Below are positions 10,435 to 20,489 of a stretch of DNA of 64,000 bases, one piece after another. The translations under genes were made by a program, and so were the position numbers. Under the pieces are notes generated by a model. It did not search any database. It worked only from the letters and a program-made list of their open reading frames with translations, and was not told where the DNA came from. This DNA comes from Pseudomonas sp. B21_DOA (lineage in GTDB: Bacteria; Pseudomonadota; Gammaproteobacteria; Pseudomonadales; Pseudomonadaceae), in assembly GCA_030544685.1 (NCBI GenBank), contig CP086683.1:3038001-3102000 (forward strand), in the 5' to 3' direction. Every line of letters begins with the position of its first letter. The first letter of the stretch is position 1.

Positions 10435-12405
10435 TCATTCACTGGTAAGGGCCGTGACCGGGTCAAGCCGGGCAGCTTTGCGGGCCGGCATGAAGCCGAA
10501 AATGACGCCGGTGACCAGCGCACAGGCAAACGCACCGATCACCGCCAGCCCTTGAAAGGCGATCGCCACGCCGCTGAGCAACAACACGCCGCCGACCAGC
10601 AGCGCCAGGCCGATTCCGGCAATTCCGCCGACCACCGAGAGCATCAGCGCTTCAGTGAGAAACTGCCGCAGGATGTCGCGCTGACGGGCGCCGGTGGCCA
10701 TGCGAATACCGATCTCGCGGGTACGTTCGCGTACGGTCATGAGCATGATGTTCATCACGCCGATACCGCCGACCAGCAGGGAAATCGCCGCAATCGCCCC
10801 CAGCATCAGCGACAGCGTGCCTTGCGTGCGCGCTTCGGCCTGGATCATCGCGGCATTGTTGGTCAGCTCGAAATCCTTCTTGCCGTGGTGCCGACGCAAC
10901 ATCGCTTGTTCGATGGCCTGTTCGGCGTCCTTGACCTTGCGCGCGTCCTTCGCGGCAATCACCACGTATTGCGGATTGCGGCTGCCGAACAGGCGCGTGC
11001 TCGCCGCCGAATACGGCACGGCGATGCGGTTGTCGCTATCGGAGTCGCCGGAGCTGGCGCCTTTTTCCGCAAGCACGCCGAGGATCTGGAACGGCACGTT
11101 CTCGATGAGGATGTATTGACCGATGGGGTCGGCGACATCCTTGAGCAATTTGTCGCGGACCTTGGTGCCGATCACCGCGACGGCGGCGGCGCTGTCCTCG
11201 TCGGCCTGGGTGAAGTAACTGCCCTGGATCACCGGCCAGTTGAAAATCTGCGGAAAGTTGGTGTCATTGCCACCGACGTAACTGCTGTGGTCGGCATTGC
11301 CAAAGCGCACCCCGGCGGTCGAGCCGTTGACCGGCATGATCCGTTCCACCTGGGGCAGGGTGGACAGTTCGGCGACGTCGTCGAGGGTGATGATGCCCTC
11401 CGGTGTACGCGGGTTCGGCGCCGAACCGCTGAGGTAAATGATGTTGGAGCCGAACGCACCCATTTGCGCCATGACCTGCCGCTTGCTGCCTTCGCCAACG
11501 GCCAGCATCACCACCACCGAGGCCACGCCAATGACGATGCCCAGCAGCGTCAGCGCCGTGCGAAAGCGGTTGATCCACATCACCCGCCACGCCGCTTGTA
11601 CAGCGTCGAGCAGTTCACCTTTCCAGGCGCCGGTCTGGCTGCTGCCGTTGCTCAGGCGCTGGCGCAGGTCGACCGCTTGCAACGCGCCGGGATTGGCCAC
11701 AGGCGGCGCGCAGGCGTGCTCGGCGCTGTCACTGATGATCAGGCCGTCACGGATTTCGATGATGCGTTTGGCCCGTTGCGCCACTTCGCGGTCGTGGGTG
11801 ATGAGGATCACCACATGGCCTTGATCGGCGAGTTCGTCGAGCAGGGTCATGACCTCGGCGCCGCTGTGGCTGTCGAGGGCGCCAGTCGGCTCGTCGGCGA
11901 GGATGATATGGCCGCCGTTCATCAGCGCACGGGCGATCGACACTCGCTGTTGCTGGCCGCCGGAAAGCTGATGCGGGCGATTGCCGGTGCGAGTGCCGAG
12001 GCCAAGACGTTCCAGCAGCGCGTGAGCTCGGGCATGCCGCTCGGCGGCCGGGGTGCCGGCATAGATCGCTGGCATCTCGACGTTTTCCTGGGCCGAGCCG
12101 GACGGGATCAGGTGATAGCCCTGGAAGACAAACCCGAAGGCTTCGCGGCGCAGCCAGGCCAGTTCATCACTGTCCAGATGAGCGACGTTTTCCCCGGCGA
12201 AGCGGTATTCGCCGCTGGTCGGTCGGTCGAGGCAGCCGAGGATGTTCATCAGCGTCGATTTGCCCGAACCGGAGGCGCCTACAATCGCAACGAACTCGCC
12301 GGCGTGGATCGACAGATCGATCCCGCGCAGCACTTCCACCAGCGGGCTGTCATCACCGCCATAGGCTTTGCGGATCTGCCGCAGGTCGATCAGGGGCGTG
12401 TGCAT
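10435..12405 (-). CDS. pvdT: MacB-family ABC transporter PvdT
   Basis: Inner-membrane pump of the PvdRT-OpmQ system, 656 residues. The N-terminal ATPase (about residues 1-235) has Walker [10 protein letters not shown], signature [10 protein letters not shown], Walker [14 protein letters not shown] and the LITHD switch. A first membrane helix near [20 protein letters not shown], a MacB periplasmic domain (about 290-520) and an FtsX-like permease with three C-terminal helices ([20 protein letters not shown]) follow. The ATG directly abuts the TGA of pvdR, indicating tight coupling. No frameshift seen. Confidence 0.93.
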   Translation of the reverse strand: MHTPLIDLRQIRKAYGGDDSPLVEVLRGIDLSIHAGEFVAIVGASGSGKSTLMNILGCLDRPTSGEYRFAGENVAHLDSDELAWLRREAFGFVFQGYHLIPSGSAQENVEMPAIYAGTPAAERHARAHALLERLGLGTRTGNRPHQLSGGQQQRVSIARALMNGGHIILADEPTGALDSHSGAEVMTLLDELADQGHVVILITHDREVAQRAKRIIEIRDGLIISDSAEHACAPPVANPGALQAVDLRQRLSNGSSQTGAWKGELLDAVQAAWRVMWINRFRTALTLLGIVIGVASVVVMLAVGEGSKRQVMAQMGAFGSNIIYLSGSAPNPRTPEGIITLDDVAELSTLPQVERIMPVNGSTAGVRFGNADHSSYVGGNDTNFPQIFNWPVIQGSYFTQADEDSAAAVAVIGTKVRDKLLKDVADPIGQYILIENVPFQILGVLAEKGASSGDSDSDNRIAVPYSAASTRLFGSRNPQYVVIAAKDARKVKDAEQAIEQAMLRRHHGKKDFELTNNAAMIQAEARTQGTLSLMLGAIAAISLLVGGIGVMNIMLMTVRERTREIGIRMATGARQRDILRQFLTEALMLSVVGGIAGIGLALLVGGVLLLSGVAIAFQGLAVIGAFACALVTGVIFGFMPARKAARLDPVTALTSE

Positions 12406-13570
12406 TCAGCCTCCATGACCAGTGGCCGGCGCGCTGAGAACATGCTCGCCCTCGGCCAGACCTTCCAGCACCTGGGTGCGCAGGCGATCGCTGATGCCGG
12501 TGCGCACTTCCCGCGCCTGAATATCACCGTTGGCAGCGACGATCTGCGCTCGCTGCCACTGCGGACGCGAGCCCGGTTGCAGGGCAGCAGTCGGCACGGT
12601 CAGGGTGTCTTGCGCCTGTTCGGCGACGAAGAACACCTGGGCGGTCATGTCGGTCATCAGGCTGTGATCGGCGTTGTTGACGTCGAGCAGCACGGTGTAC
12701 AGCACCACCTCGTTCGCTGCCGCTGCGGCCGCTGGTAGGACTGCCGCCCTGATTCTGTTCAAGCGGACGTGGTGGCACCGGCAGGATCTGCCGCACGGTG
12801 CTGCTCCAGCGCCGAGTGCCGCCGCTGAGGGTGGTGAAGTAGGCGGTCATGCCCGGTTTGACGTGGCCAATGTCGGCCTCTGAAACCTCGGCCCACACCG
12901 TCATCGGCGACAGCCGGGCGATGCGCAGGATCAGCGGGGTCTGTTGTTGCGCGTTGAGGGTCTGGCCTTCGCGCGCACCGACGGCGACCACGGTGCCGCT
13001 CATCGGCGCATAGATGCGCGTGTAACCGAGTTCCGCCTCGTCGCTGCGCAGGCTGGCCTGGGCCTGACGGATCTGCGCCTGGAACATGTCGATGCGCGCC
13101 TGGGTTGCGCGAACCTCGGCGCGGGCGGTCTGCACGTCTTCTTCGCGGGTGGCGCCACCGGCGGCGAGTTTCTGCTGGCGCTGGTATTTCTGCTGCGCCA
13201 GATCGTGCTGGGCACGTTGCTCCTGCAGCTGCGCCTTGAGGTTCTCGATGGAAAAGCGCCCGGCATCGAGCTTGGCTTTCTGTGTCGACGGGTCGATTTC
13301 CAGCAGCAACTGGCCTTCCTTGACCGTATCGCCGGCCTCGACGTGAATCTTCTGAATCTGCCCCGAAGCCTGTGCGCCGACATCCACATAGCGGCGCGGC
13401 TGCAAGGTGCCGAGCGCTGTCACGCTGTTTTCGATATCGCCGCGGCTGACCTGCACAGTGGCAACGGCGTCGCGACCGGGTGGCAAGACTTGCCAGGCAG
13501 CGACGGCGATCACGGGAATCAGACAGAGGGCGGCAAACAGCGCGCGACGGGCGGGGCGGGGACGATTCAT
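12406..13570 (-). CDS. pvdR: MacA-like membrane-fusion protein PvdR (frame break near 12729-12730)
   Basis: Periplasmic adaptor joining PvdT to OpmQ. The start at 13570 gives MNRPRPARRALFAALCLIPV, a signal anchor. Then comes the lipoyl half (VDVGAQASGQIQKIHVEAGD), a coiled-coil hairpin (about residues 90-165) and the second lipoyl half and beta barrel (RIYAPMSGTVVAVGAREG). The frame changes between GGSPTSG and AAANEVVLYT. Unlike most breaks in the window this is net +1 (or -2): removing one C of the CC at 12729-12730 restores the frame. Corrected length is 387 residues. First gene of the pump operon, with an exact iron-starvation box upstream. Confidence 0.87.
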
Positions 13571-13635
13571 GCAGGGTTCCGGCCAGTGGTTGCGGCCCGT
13601 CGCAAGGCACGACAGACACAGGGGCTGTCCTGTAA

Positions 13636-13659
13636 ACGAGGCATGGGCGACGGAATTTA
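13636..13659 (-). promoter_or_regulatory. Iron-starvation (PvdS) box for pvdR-pvdT-opmQ
   Basis: Exact TAAAT-N16-CGT on the minus strand, 66 bases before the pvdR start. Confidence 0.8.
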
Positions 13660-13734
13660 GCCGCAGACACATCGAGTTACCGCAGCCGGGCCACGACTAT
13701 TTGTCCGGGATATGGAATCAACTCTTTAAATCTA

Positions 13735-13753
13735 TATGAGAATTACTATAAAT
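13735..13753 (+). promoter_or_regulatory. Fur-box-like site before the ECF sigma gene
   Basis: An imperfect inverted repeat TGAGAAT-T-ACTATAA matches 11 of 14 arm positions of the 7-1-7 Fur consensus TGATAAT-N-ATTATCA. It sits about 95 bases before the sigma-factor start in an AT-rich pocket. Fur control of pvdS and fpvI genes is established in Pseudomonas; binding here is inferred. Confidence 0.55.
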
Positions 13754-13849
13754 TACGCACCTCAAGTTGCCACTATCTTGCTACTGCGTGATCCGCAGGT
13801 CTGATCAGTGCGCTCAAGGACAGAAACGGCATCGATGCGGTCGGGAGTC

Positions 13850-14331
13850 ATGTTGGAAAACTACTATCGTGAGCTGGTGTGTTTCCTCAACGCCAGACTG
13901 GGCAACCGTCAGGTCGCCGAGGATGTGGTGCATGACGCCTATGTACGCGTGCTGGAACGCTCCAGCGAGGTACCGATCGAACAACCCCGGGCCTTCCTTT
14001 ATCGCACCGCGTTAAACCTGGTTATCGACGATCACCGCCGCAACGCGCTGCGCCAGGTCGAATCGCTGGACGTGCTCGACAATGAAGAGCGCTATTTCAC
14101 CCCGTCCCCCACGGCACCCTCGATCACGGACAGCGCCTGGAAATGCTTCAGCGCGCACTGGCCGAGCTGCCGCCGCTGTGCCGCGACAGTTTTCTGCTGC
14201 GCAAGATCGAAGGAATGTCCCATCCGGAAATCGCCCAGACCCTCGGCATCTCCCGGGCGCTGGTGGAAAAACACATCGTCAACGCCATGAAGCATTGCCG
14301 CTTGCGCATCCAGCAATGGGACGGCCAGTGA
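13850..14331 (+). CDS. fpvI: FpvI-type ECF sigma factor (frame break in C-run 14106-14110)
   Basis: RNA polymerase sigma-70 factor of the iron-starvation ECF group. Region 2 is LENYYRELVCFLNARLGNRQVAEDVVHDAYVRV; region 4 is HPEIAQTLGISRALVEKHIV. The start at 13850 follows CGGGAG. The frame breaks after YFTPSP: one more C in the 5-C run restores HGTLDHGQRLEMLQRALAEL. Corrected length is 160 residues, nearer FpvI than the longer PvdS, and the position between pvdR and pvdA is the fpvI position in P. aeruginosa. There, fpvR (anti-sigma) lies between fpvI and pvdR; only 279 non-coding bases lie there here. PvdS identity cannot be fully excluded. Confidence 0.78.
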
Positions 14332-14342
14332 GCCGCGCCGGT

Positions 14343-14366
14343 TAAATTTCCTTTCATCGTCCTCGT
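14343..14366 (+). promoter_or_regulatory. Iron-starvation (PvdS) box for pvdA
   Basis: Exact TAAAT-N16-CGT on the plus strand, 98 bases before the pvdA start and 11 bases past the sigma-factor stop. Confidence 0.83.
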
Positions 14367-14464
14367 TCCTACTCAACAGACGACCTGCTGACCTGATTCA
14401 GGCCGGTCAGGCCACCCAGGCTTTATTTCCCCGCGTTGAGGGGTTCATCCAGAGGACACTGGAA

Positions 14465-15802
14465 ATGACACAGGCAATTGCATCGCCCATCGTTCACGAC
14501 CTGATCGGCGTCGGTTTCGGCCCTTCGAACCTGGCACTGGCCATCGCTCTGCAGGAACGCGGCCGGATCCAGGGCGAACTGGATGTACTGTTCCTCGACA
14601 AGCAGGCCACTTACAGCTGGCACGGCAACACCTTGTCGACGCAGAGCGAGTTGCAGATTTCCTTCCTCAAGGACCTGGTGACCCTGCGCAATCCGACCAG
14701 CCCTTACTCGTTCGTCAACTACCTCAAGCACCACGGGCGTCTGGTCGATTTCATCAACCTCGGCACTTTTTATCCATGCCGCATGGAGTACAACGACTAC
14801 CTGCTCTGGGTGGCCGGGCAGTTCACCGAGCAGAGCCGTTATGGCGAAGAAGTGCAGTTCATCGAACCGGTTTTGCACAACCAGCAGGTCGAGGCATTGC
14901 GGGTGATTTCCCGGGGCAGCGACGGCCAGCAATTCGTGCGTACCACACGTTCGGTGGTGGTCAGCGCTGGCGGCACACCGCGCATTCCAGAGGCGTTCAA
15001 GGCGCTGAAGGGCGATCATCGGGTGTTCCACCATTCGCAGTATCTGTCGCAAATGGCCAGACAGCCGTGCGTGAACAATCAACCGATGAGCATCGCCATC
15101 ATCGGAGGCGGGCAGAGCGCGGCGGAAGCCTTTATCGACCTGAATGATTCATTCCCATCGGTGCAGGTCGACATGATCCTGCGTGGTTCGGCGTTGAAAC
15201 CTGCGGATGACAGCCCGTTCGTCAACGAAGTGTTCTCGCCGGAGTTCACCGATCTGGTGTTCCAGCAGAACAGCGTCGAGCGCGAGCGTCTGGTCAACGA
15301 GTACCACAACACCAACTATTCGGTGGTCGACATCGACCTGATCGAACGCATCTACGGCATCTTCTACCGGCAGAAGGTTTCCGGGATTGCCCGCCATGCG
15401 TTCCGCACCCTGACCACCGTCGAGAGCGCCACTGCGACGGCAAATGGCATCGAACTGGCGGTGCGCAACAATGCCACCGGCGAAGTCACGGTGCGAATCT
15501 ATGACGCCGTGGTGCTGGCCACCGGTTACGAGCGCCAGATGCACCGCAAATTGCTCGCGCCGCTGGAGGAATATCTCGGTGAGTTCGAGGTCGATCGCAA
15601 CTACAAACTGATCACCGACGAGCGCTGCAAGGCCGGCATTTATATGCAGGGCTTCTGCCAGGCCAGCCATGGCCTGAGCGATACGCTGCTGTCGGTGCTG
15701 CCGATTCGCGCCGATGAAATCGCTGGCTCGTTGTACGAGCATGGCAAACAGCGCGGGCACAGTCGCTCGGTGGCGGAGCTGTTGTTGGCGACTGCCAGCT
15801 GA
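14465..15802 (+). CDS. pvdA: L-ornithine N5-monooxygenase PvdA
   Basis: FAD- and NADPH-dependent enzyme that makes N5-hydroxyornithine, the hydroxamate building block of pyoverdine, in the cytoplasm. 445 residues, full family length. FAD site GVGFGPSNLALAIAL near residue 20; NADPH-binding GGGQSAAEAF in the middle; ATGY motif in YDAVVLATGYERQ; C-terminal GLSDTLLSVLPIRADEI. No frameshift. It has its own exact iron-starvation promoter and ends this part of the cluster; no NRPS genes are in the window. Confidence 0.95.
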   Translation: MTQAIASPIVHDLIGVGFGPSNLALAIALQERGRIQGELDVLFLDKQATYSWHGNTLSTQSELQISFLKDLVTLRNPTSPYSFVNYLKHHGRLVDFINLGTFYPCRMEYNDYLLWVAGQFTEQSRYGEEVQFIEPVLHNQQVEALRVISRGSDGQQFVRTTRSVVVSAGGTPRIPEAFKALKGDHRVFHHSQYLSQMARQPCVNNQPMSIAIIGGGQSAAEAFIDLNDSFPSVQVDMILRGSALKPADDSPFVNEVFSPEFTDLVFQQNSVERERLVNEYHNTNYSVVDIDLIERIYGIFYRQKVSGIARHAFRTLTTVESATATANGIELAVRNNATGEVTVRIYDAVVLATGYERQMHRKLLAPLEEYLGEFEVDRNYKLITDERCKAGIYMQGFCQASHGLSDTLLSVLPIRADEIAGSLYEHGKQRGHSRSVAELLLATAS

Positions 15803-15823
15803 ATCTGCATTGCCTGACATATC

Positions 15824-15899
15824 GCCTTCGCGAGCAGGCTCGCTCCCACAATGGTTCTGTGAGCGCAGGCCAGAATGTGGGAGCGAGCCTGCTCGCGAT
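15824..15899. repeat. REP doublet (inverted pair)
   Basis: Two REP copies in opposite orientation (15824-15850 and 15876-15899) around a 25-base spacer, the REPIN arrangement, just after pvdA. Confidence 0.88.
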
Positions 15900-16360
15900 G
15901 GGGCCATGGAAAGCCCCACAGATCCTGAATCTGAACCCTTCCTGAACACCCCCACATTCCCCGAAAACACCTCTTCCCGCCGTTTCGCTGCGGGCGTAAG
16001 CTGCGCGCGTTTTCATCAATTGCGGAGACCCACAGTGGGTACTTGTTCGAGTGACAGTTGTCGGCCGGTCTCGATCACCGGCAGATTCTCGGCAAGATAA
16101 CGCGCAGCCTTTCCCTGCCGTTGTCTCGCCGTAACAGCGAGCAGCGGCATCCCGTGCACGGCCGGTTTTGGGTCGTGTCTCGACGTCCTTCTCATCGACG
16201 CTGAACCAGGTGTGATGGCGACCTCAGTCGTCATCGCAGCCTATCGACAGGCCTGTCATACCCGACCGGCGTGCCACGCCTTGCCGTGCCGGTTTTCCCG
16301 GTGCCAGGGCGCGGCGGTACCTGCCCGACGGTTTCCCGGCTGACCACAGGGGACACAGCC
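15900..16360 (+). promoter_or_regulatory. Long non-coding leader of mgtA
   Basis: About 460 bases without a recognisable conserved gene. It could carry a regulated 5' leader, as Mg transporter genes do in other bacteria. Visible candidates are a 41-codon ORF from ATG 16214 and a GTG (16271) in frame with mgtA whose reading is proline-rich (VPRLAVPVFPVPG). I could not match it to the M-box riboswitch consensus. Function is unproven. Confidence 0.35.
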
Positions 16361-19059
16361 ATGAAACTCACGCTCAAGGAATTTTTCGCAGGCTTTCTGC
16401 GCAGCCGCCACATCGCCCGGCACTTCCGTCGTCTGGCGCTGCTGGATTCGATCAATGACACCACGGTCAGCCGTGAAGTGCCGCCGACGCTGGCCAACAC
16501 GCTAGTCGCTGCCGCCCATGAAGACAGCGCTGCGTTGCTGTCGTCGTTGGGCACGCACGGCGAAGGGCTTACCGAGGTCGAGGCCGATACTCTGCGCGCG
16601 CAACATGGCCTCAACGAAGTCGAACACGAGCAACCGCTGCCGTGGTGGACCCATCTGGGGCACTGCTACAAAAATCCGTTCAACCTGCTGCTGACCTTGC
16701 TCGCGGTGATCTCCTGGCTGACCGAAGACCTCAAGGCGGCCGTGGTGATTTTTTCCATGGTGGTGCTGTCGACGCTGCTGCGCTTCTGGCAGGAGAGCAA
16801 ATCCAATCAGGCCGCTGATGCGCTGAAAGCCATGGTCAGCAACACCGCCACTGTGCTGCGCCGGGATGCGTCACGGCAGGAACTGCCGATCAAGCAACTG
16901 GTGCCCGGCGATCTGATCGTGCTCTCGGCCGGCGACATGATTCCCGCCGATTGCCGCGTGCTCAGCGCCAAGGATCTGTTCGTCAGCCAGGCCGCGATGA
17001 CCGGTGAATCGATGCCGGTGGAGAAGTTCACCCGGCAGACCGATCGCGACACGCGTAACCCGCTGGAGCTGGACAACATTCTGTTCATGGGCACCAACGT
17101 CGTCTCCGGCAGCGCCATTGCACTGATTCTCACCACCGGCAACAGCACCTACTTCGGTGCGCTGGCGCAACGGGTCGGCGCGACGGACCGGGCGGTGACC
17201 TCGTTCCAGCAGGGGGTCAATAAGGTCAGTTGGCTGCTGATCCGCTTCATGTTCGTCATGGCGCCACTGGTGCTGTTCATCAACGGTTTCACCAAGGGCG
17301 ACTGGAGCGAAGCGCTACTCTTCGCGCTGTCGATTGCCGTCGGCCTGACCCCGGAAATGCTGCCGATGATCGTCACTTCGACCCTGGCCAAAGGCGCCGT
17401 GTTTCTGTCGCGCAAAAAGGTCATCGTCAAACGCCTCGACGCGATCCAGAACTTCGGCGCCATGGACGTGCTGTGCACCGACAAGACCGGCACCCTGACT
17501 CAGGACAAGATCTTTCTGGCGCGTAATGTCGACGTCTGGGGTGAGGATTCTGACGCTGTGCTGGAACTGGCCTACCTCAACAGCTACTACCAGACCGGCC
17601 TGAAAAACCTGCTGGATGTCGCCGTGCTCGAACACGTGGAAGTCCATCGCGAACTCAAGGTCGGCAGCGTGTTTCGCAAAGTCGATGAGATCCCGTTCGA
17701 CTTCAATCGCCGGCGCATGTCGGTGGTGGTGGAGAGCCGCGGTCAGCCCCATCAACTGATCTGCAAAGGCGCGGTGGAAGAAGTGCTGGCGGTGTGCAGC
17801 CGGGTGCGTCACGGCGAGGTCGATGAAGTCTTGAGCGATGAATTGCTGGCGCGGATTCGCCACGTCACCGGTGCTTTCAACGCCGAAGGTCTGCGCGTGG
17901 TGGCGGTCGCGGCTCGCTCAATGCCAGCAGGTCGTGAAATTTACAGTCTGGCCGATGAACAGGAGCTGACGCTGATCGGTTACGTGGCATTCCTCGATCC
18001 ACCGAAGGAAAGCACCGCGCCAGCGCTCAAGGCCTTGGCCGAGCATGGTGTGGCGGTCAAGGTGCTGACCGGTGACAACGAACTGGTGACGGCGAAAATC
18101 TGCCGCGAGGTCGGCCTCGCCCAACAGGGTTTGCTGCTGGGCAATGACATTGAGCGCATGAGCGATGCTGAGCTGGCTATGGCGGTCGAGACGACCAACG
18201 TCTTCGCCAGACTCACGCCATCGCACAAAGAGCGCATCGTCGGCATTCTCAAGGGCAACGGCCATGTGGTCGGATTCATGGGCGACGGTATCAACGACGC
18301 GCCGGCGCTGCGCAGCGCCGGCATCGGTATTTCCGTGGACAGCGCGGTGGACATCGCCAAGGAAGCGGCGGACATCATTCTTTTGGAAAAAGCCTGATGG
18401 TGCTGGAGGAGGGCGTGCTCGAAGGGCGGCGCACCTTCGCCAACATGCTCAAGTACATCAAGATGACTGCCAGCTCCAACTTCGGCAATGTGTTCTCGGT
18501 GCTGGTCGCCAGCGCGTTCATCCCGTTCCTGCCGATGCTGCCGATGCACCTGCTGGTGCAGAACCTGCTCTACGATATTTCGCAGATCGCCATTCCGTTC
18601 GATAACGTCGACGACGAGATGCTGAAACAGCCGCAGCGCTGGCAGCCGGCTGACGTCGGGCGCTTCATGCTGTTCTTCGGCCCGATCAGTTCGATCTTCG
18701 ACGTCACGACGTTCGCCTTGATGTGGTACGTGTTCGACGCCAACACCCCGGATCACCAAACGCTGTTCCAGTCCGGCTGGTTCGTGGTCGGGTTGCTGAC
18801 CCAGACGCTGATCGTGCACATGATCCGCACGCCGAAGATCCCGTTCCTGCAAAGCCGCGCCGCCATGCCGCTGCTGGTGATGACGGCGATTATCATGGCA
18901 GTGGGCATCTTCCTGCCGATGGGGCCGCTGGCGCATTACTTCAAATTGCAGGCGCTGCCGTCGCTGTATTTCGTGTTTCTACCGGTGATTCTGCTGGCGT
19001 ACATGGCGCTGACCCAAGCCGTTAAAGGCTTCTACATCCGCCGGTTCGGCTGGCAATAA
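16361..19059 (+). CDS. mgtA: Mg2+-importing P-type ATPase MgtA (frame break in A-run 18387-18391)
   Basis: P3B-type ATPase for Mg2+ uptake across the inner membrane. The start ATG 16361 has AGGGGAC upstream. N-terminal cytoplasmic tail, two early helices, actuator TGES (MTGESMPVEKF), phosphorylation motif CTDKTGTLTQD, nucleotide-binding KGAVEEV, hinge MGDGINDAPALR. The frame ends falsely at EAADIILLEKA: six A instead of five gives EKSLMVLEEGVLEGRR and continues into the last six-helix bundle (LPMHLLVQNLLYDISQIAIP). Corrected length 899 residues, normal for MgtA/MgtB. Confidence 0.92.
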
Positions 19060-19078
19060 CCGCCATGGAATGCTTTCC

Positions 19079-19171
19079 CTGTGGAAGCGAGCCTGCTCGC
19101 GAAGGCGCCGTGTCAGTCAATACGTCTCTGACTGGTATAGCCCCTTCGCGAGCAGGCTCGCTCCCGCGGGG
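19079..19171. repeat. REP doublet (inverted pair)
   Basis: Two inverted REP copies (one with GGAAGCGAGCC) about 35 bases apart, between mgtA and the receiver gene. Confidence 0.85.
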
Positions 19172-19287
19172 ATATTGGTGCGTCAGGGCCGCCGGATAAA
19201 TGACCGGATTTTTAGGAAAAGTCCTACAGAGCTATCCCCGACGCTTGCGTAGTCTTGCCCTCCCCAAACCTCACCGGGAGAATGACC

Positions 19288-19722
19288 ATGAGCAACAAAG
19301 CGTTGCGCATCCTGATCGCCGACCCGCAGCATTTTCATCGCATGAAAATCGAGCGCCTGTTCAACGCGCTCGGCTACTACCGCGTCGCCCCGGTGCAGAC
19401 TCTCGGCGAATTGTTGACCCTGGTCGACTACGGCTGCGAGCCGTTCGATGTGCTCGTGATCAATGCCGAACTGGCGGCAGGCTCTCTCGATCTGCTGGGC
19501 TTTCTGCTCGATAACCCACAGGTTCGCCACGCTCTGATCTACAACGAGCAATCAGCACCGTTGCAGGCACTTGCAGGTTTTGCTCAGGAAAGCGCGCAGA
19601 TCAGCCCGACGCCATTGCCCAATTTACAGCTCATCGGGCAGGTGATGGCGAGAGTCGAAGCTCGCGACGAACGCCAGGCGCCGCCTGACTCTCACGCGTC
19701 ATTGCGCCATGCCAATGCATAA
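19288..19722 (+). CDS. Degenerate receiver-domain protein
   Basis: 144 residues resembling a response-regulator receiver alone: ALRILIADPQHFHRMKIERL begins like a beta1/alpha1, and FDVLVINAELAAG is at the beta3 position. There the usual phospho-accepting Asp is Asn (about residue 59), so canonical phosphorylation is unlikely. No output domain; a polar tail follows residue 120. ATG 19288 has CGGGAG at good spacing; ATG 19282 is an alternative start. It lies 124 bases before a LuxR-type regulator and a hybrid kinase, so a modulating role in that pathway is possible (inference). Confidence 0.72.
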   Translation: MSNKALRILIADPQHFHRMKIERLFNALGYYRVAPVQTLGELLTLVDYGCEPFDVLVINAELAAGSLDLLGFLLDNPQVRHALIYNEQSAPLQALAGFAQESAQISPTPLPNLQLIGQVMARVEARDERQAPPDSHASLRHANA

Positions 19723-19846
19723 AAAACACTCTGCACAACTGTCAGACCTGACAGGTGATTCTCTTGCTCATCCATGTAACAGTGCCGGCGCAGCTACCGA
19801 CTCCGGGACAGACTGTTGCGGTGTCTTCGATTTTGCAGGAGTCCCA

Positions 19847-20479
19847 ATGAAGTCAGCGCTGATCGTCGATGATCACCCAGTCGTGCGCGCGGCCATTCGA
19901 ATCGTCCTGCAGGCTCAAGGCTTCACGCAGATTCATGAAGCGTCCAATGGCAATGAAGTCGTGCCGTTGATTTGCGCGCATGATCCGCACCTGGTCGTGC
20001 TCGATCTCGGCTTGGGATCCATGGACGGGCTGGAAGTGCTGACGCGAATCCAGATCAAGGCGCCGACGGCGCGTTGCCGAATCCTGGTGTTCAGCATGCA
20101 TGAGCCCACGCATTATCAAGAGCGCTGCCTGCGTGCCGGCGCGCGGGGCTACGTGACCAAGAGCAATCAACTGACTCTGCTGCACGAAGCCATCAAGGCA
20201 TTGATGTCCGGCCACACCTATTTCTCCGCGTTGCCCAATACCAGCGGTCTGTACAACGCGGTGCAACGCACTGAACAGGAGATGATCGCTCAGCTGTCCG
20301 ATCGAGAGTTATGCATTTTCGTGAATCTGGCGCTGGGCAAACCGAACAAGGCCATCGCCCAGGAAATGCACCTGAGCCACAAGACCGTCAGCACCTACAA
20401 GACTCGCATGATGGCGAAACTTGGTCTGGGTTCGCTGGTGCTCCTGCGTGAGTTCGCCAAGCGCAATCACTTGATCTGA
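19847..20479 (+). CDS. NarL/LuxR-family response regulator (BvgA/EvgA-like)
   Basis: 210 residues. Receiver domain about 1-120 with acidic pocket VDDHP and phospho-acceptor Asp at about 53 ([12 protein letters not shown]), conserved Thr/Lys positions (YVTKSNQ). The LuxR-type helix-turn-helix lies at about 145-205 ([39 protein letters not shown]). The start at 19847 follows GCAGGAG. The downstream kinase begins 10 bases later, so the two likely form one operon and one phosphorelay. Confidence 0.9.
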   Translation: MKSALIVDDHPVVRAAIRIVLQAQGFTQIHEASNGNEVVPLICAHDPHLVVLDLGLGSMDGLEVLTRIQIKAPTARCRILVFSMHEPTHYQERCLRAGARGYVTKSNQLTLLHEAIKALMSGHTYFSALPNTSGLYNAVQRTEQEMIAQLSDRELCIFVNLALGKPNKAIAQEMHLSHKTVSTYKTRMMAKLGLGSLVLLREFAKRNHLI

Positions 20480-20489
20480 GTACCCCGAC

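Noticed and set aside
9661..12738. 1025-codon plus-strand ORF
   Set aside because: It lies opposite pvdT and parts of opmQ and pvdR, which carry ABC and MacA motifs. Its protein is His/Gly/Arg-rich and family-less, as expected for antisense reading of GC-rich genes.
15900..16360. M-box (ykoK) riboswitch before mgtA
   Set aside because: I could not find the conserved M-box core in the leader.
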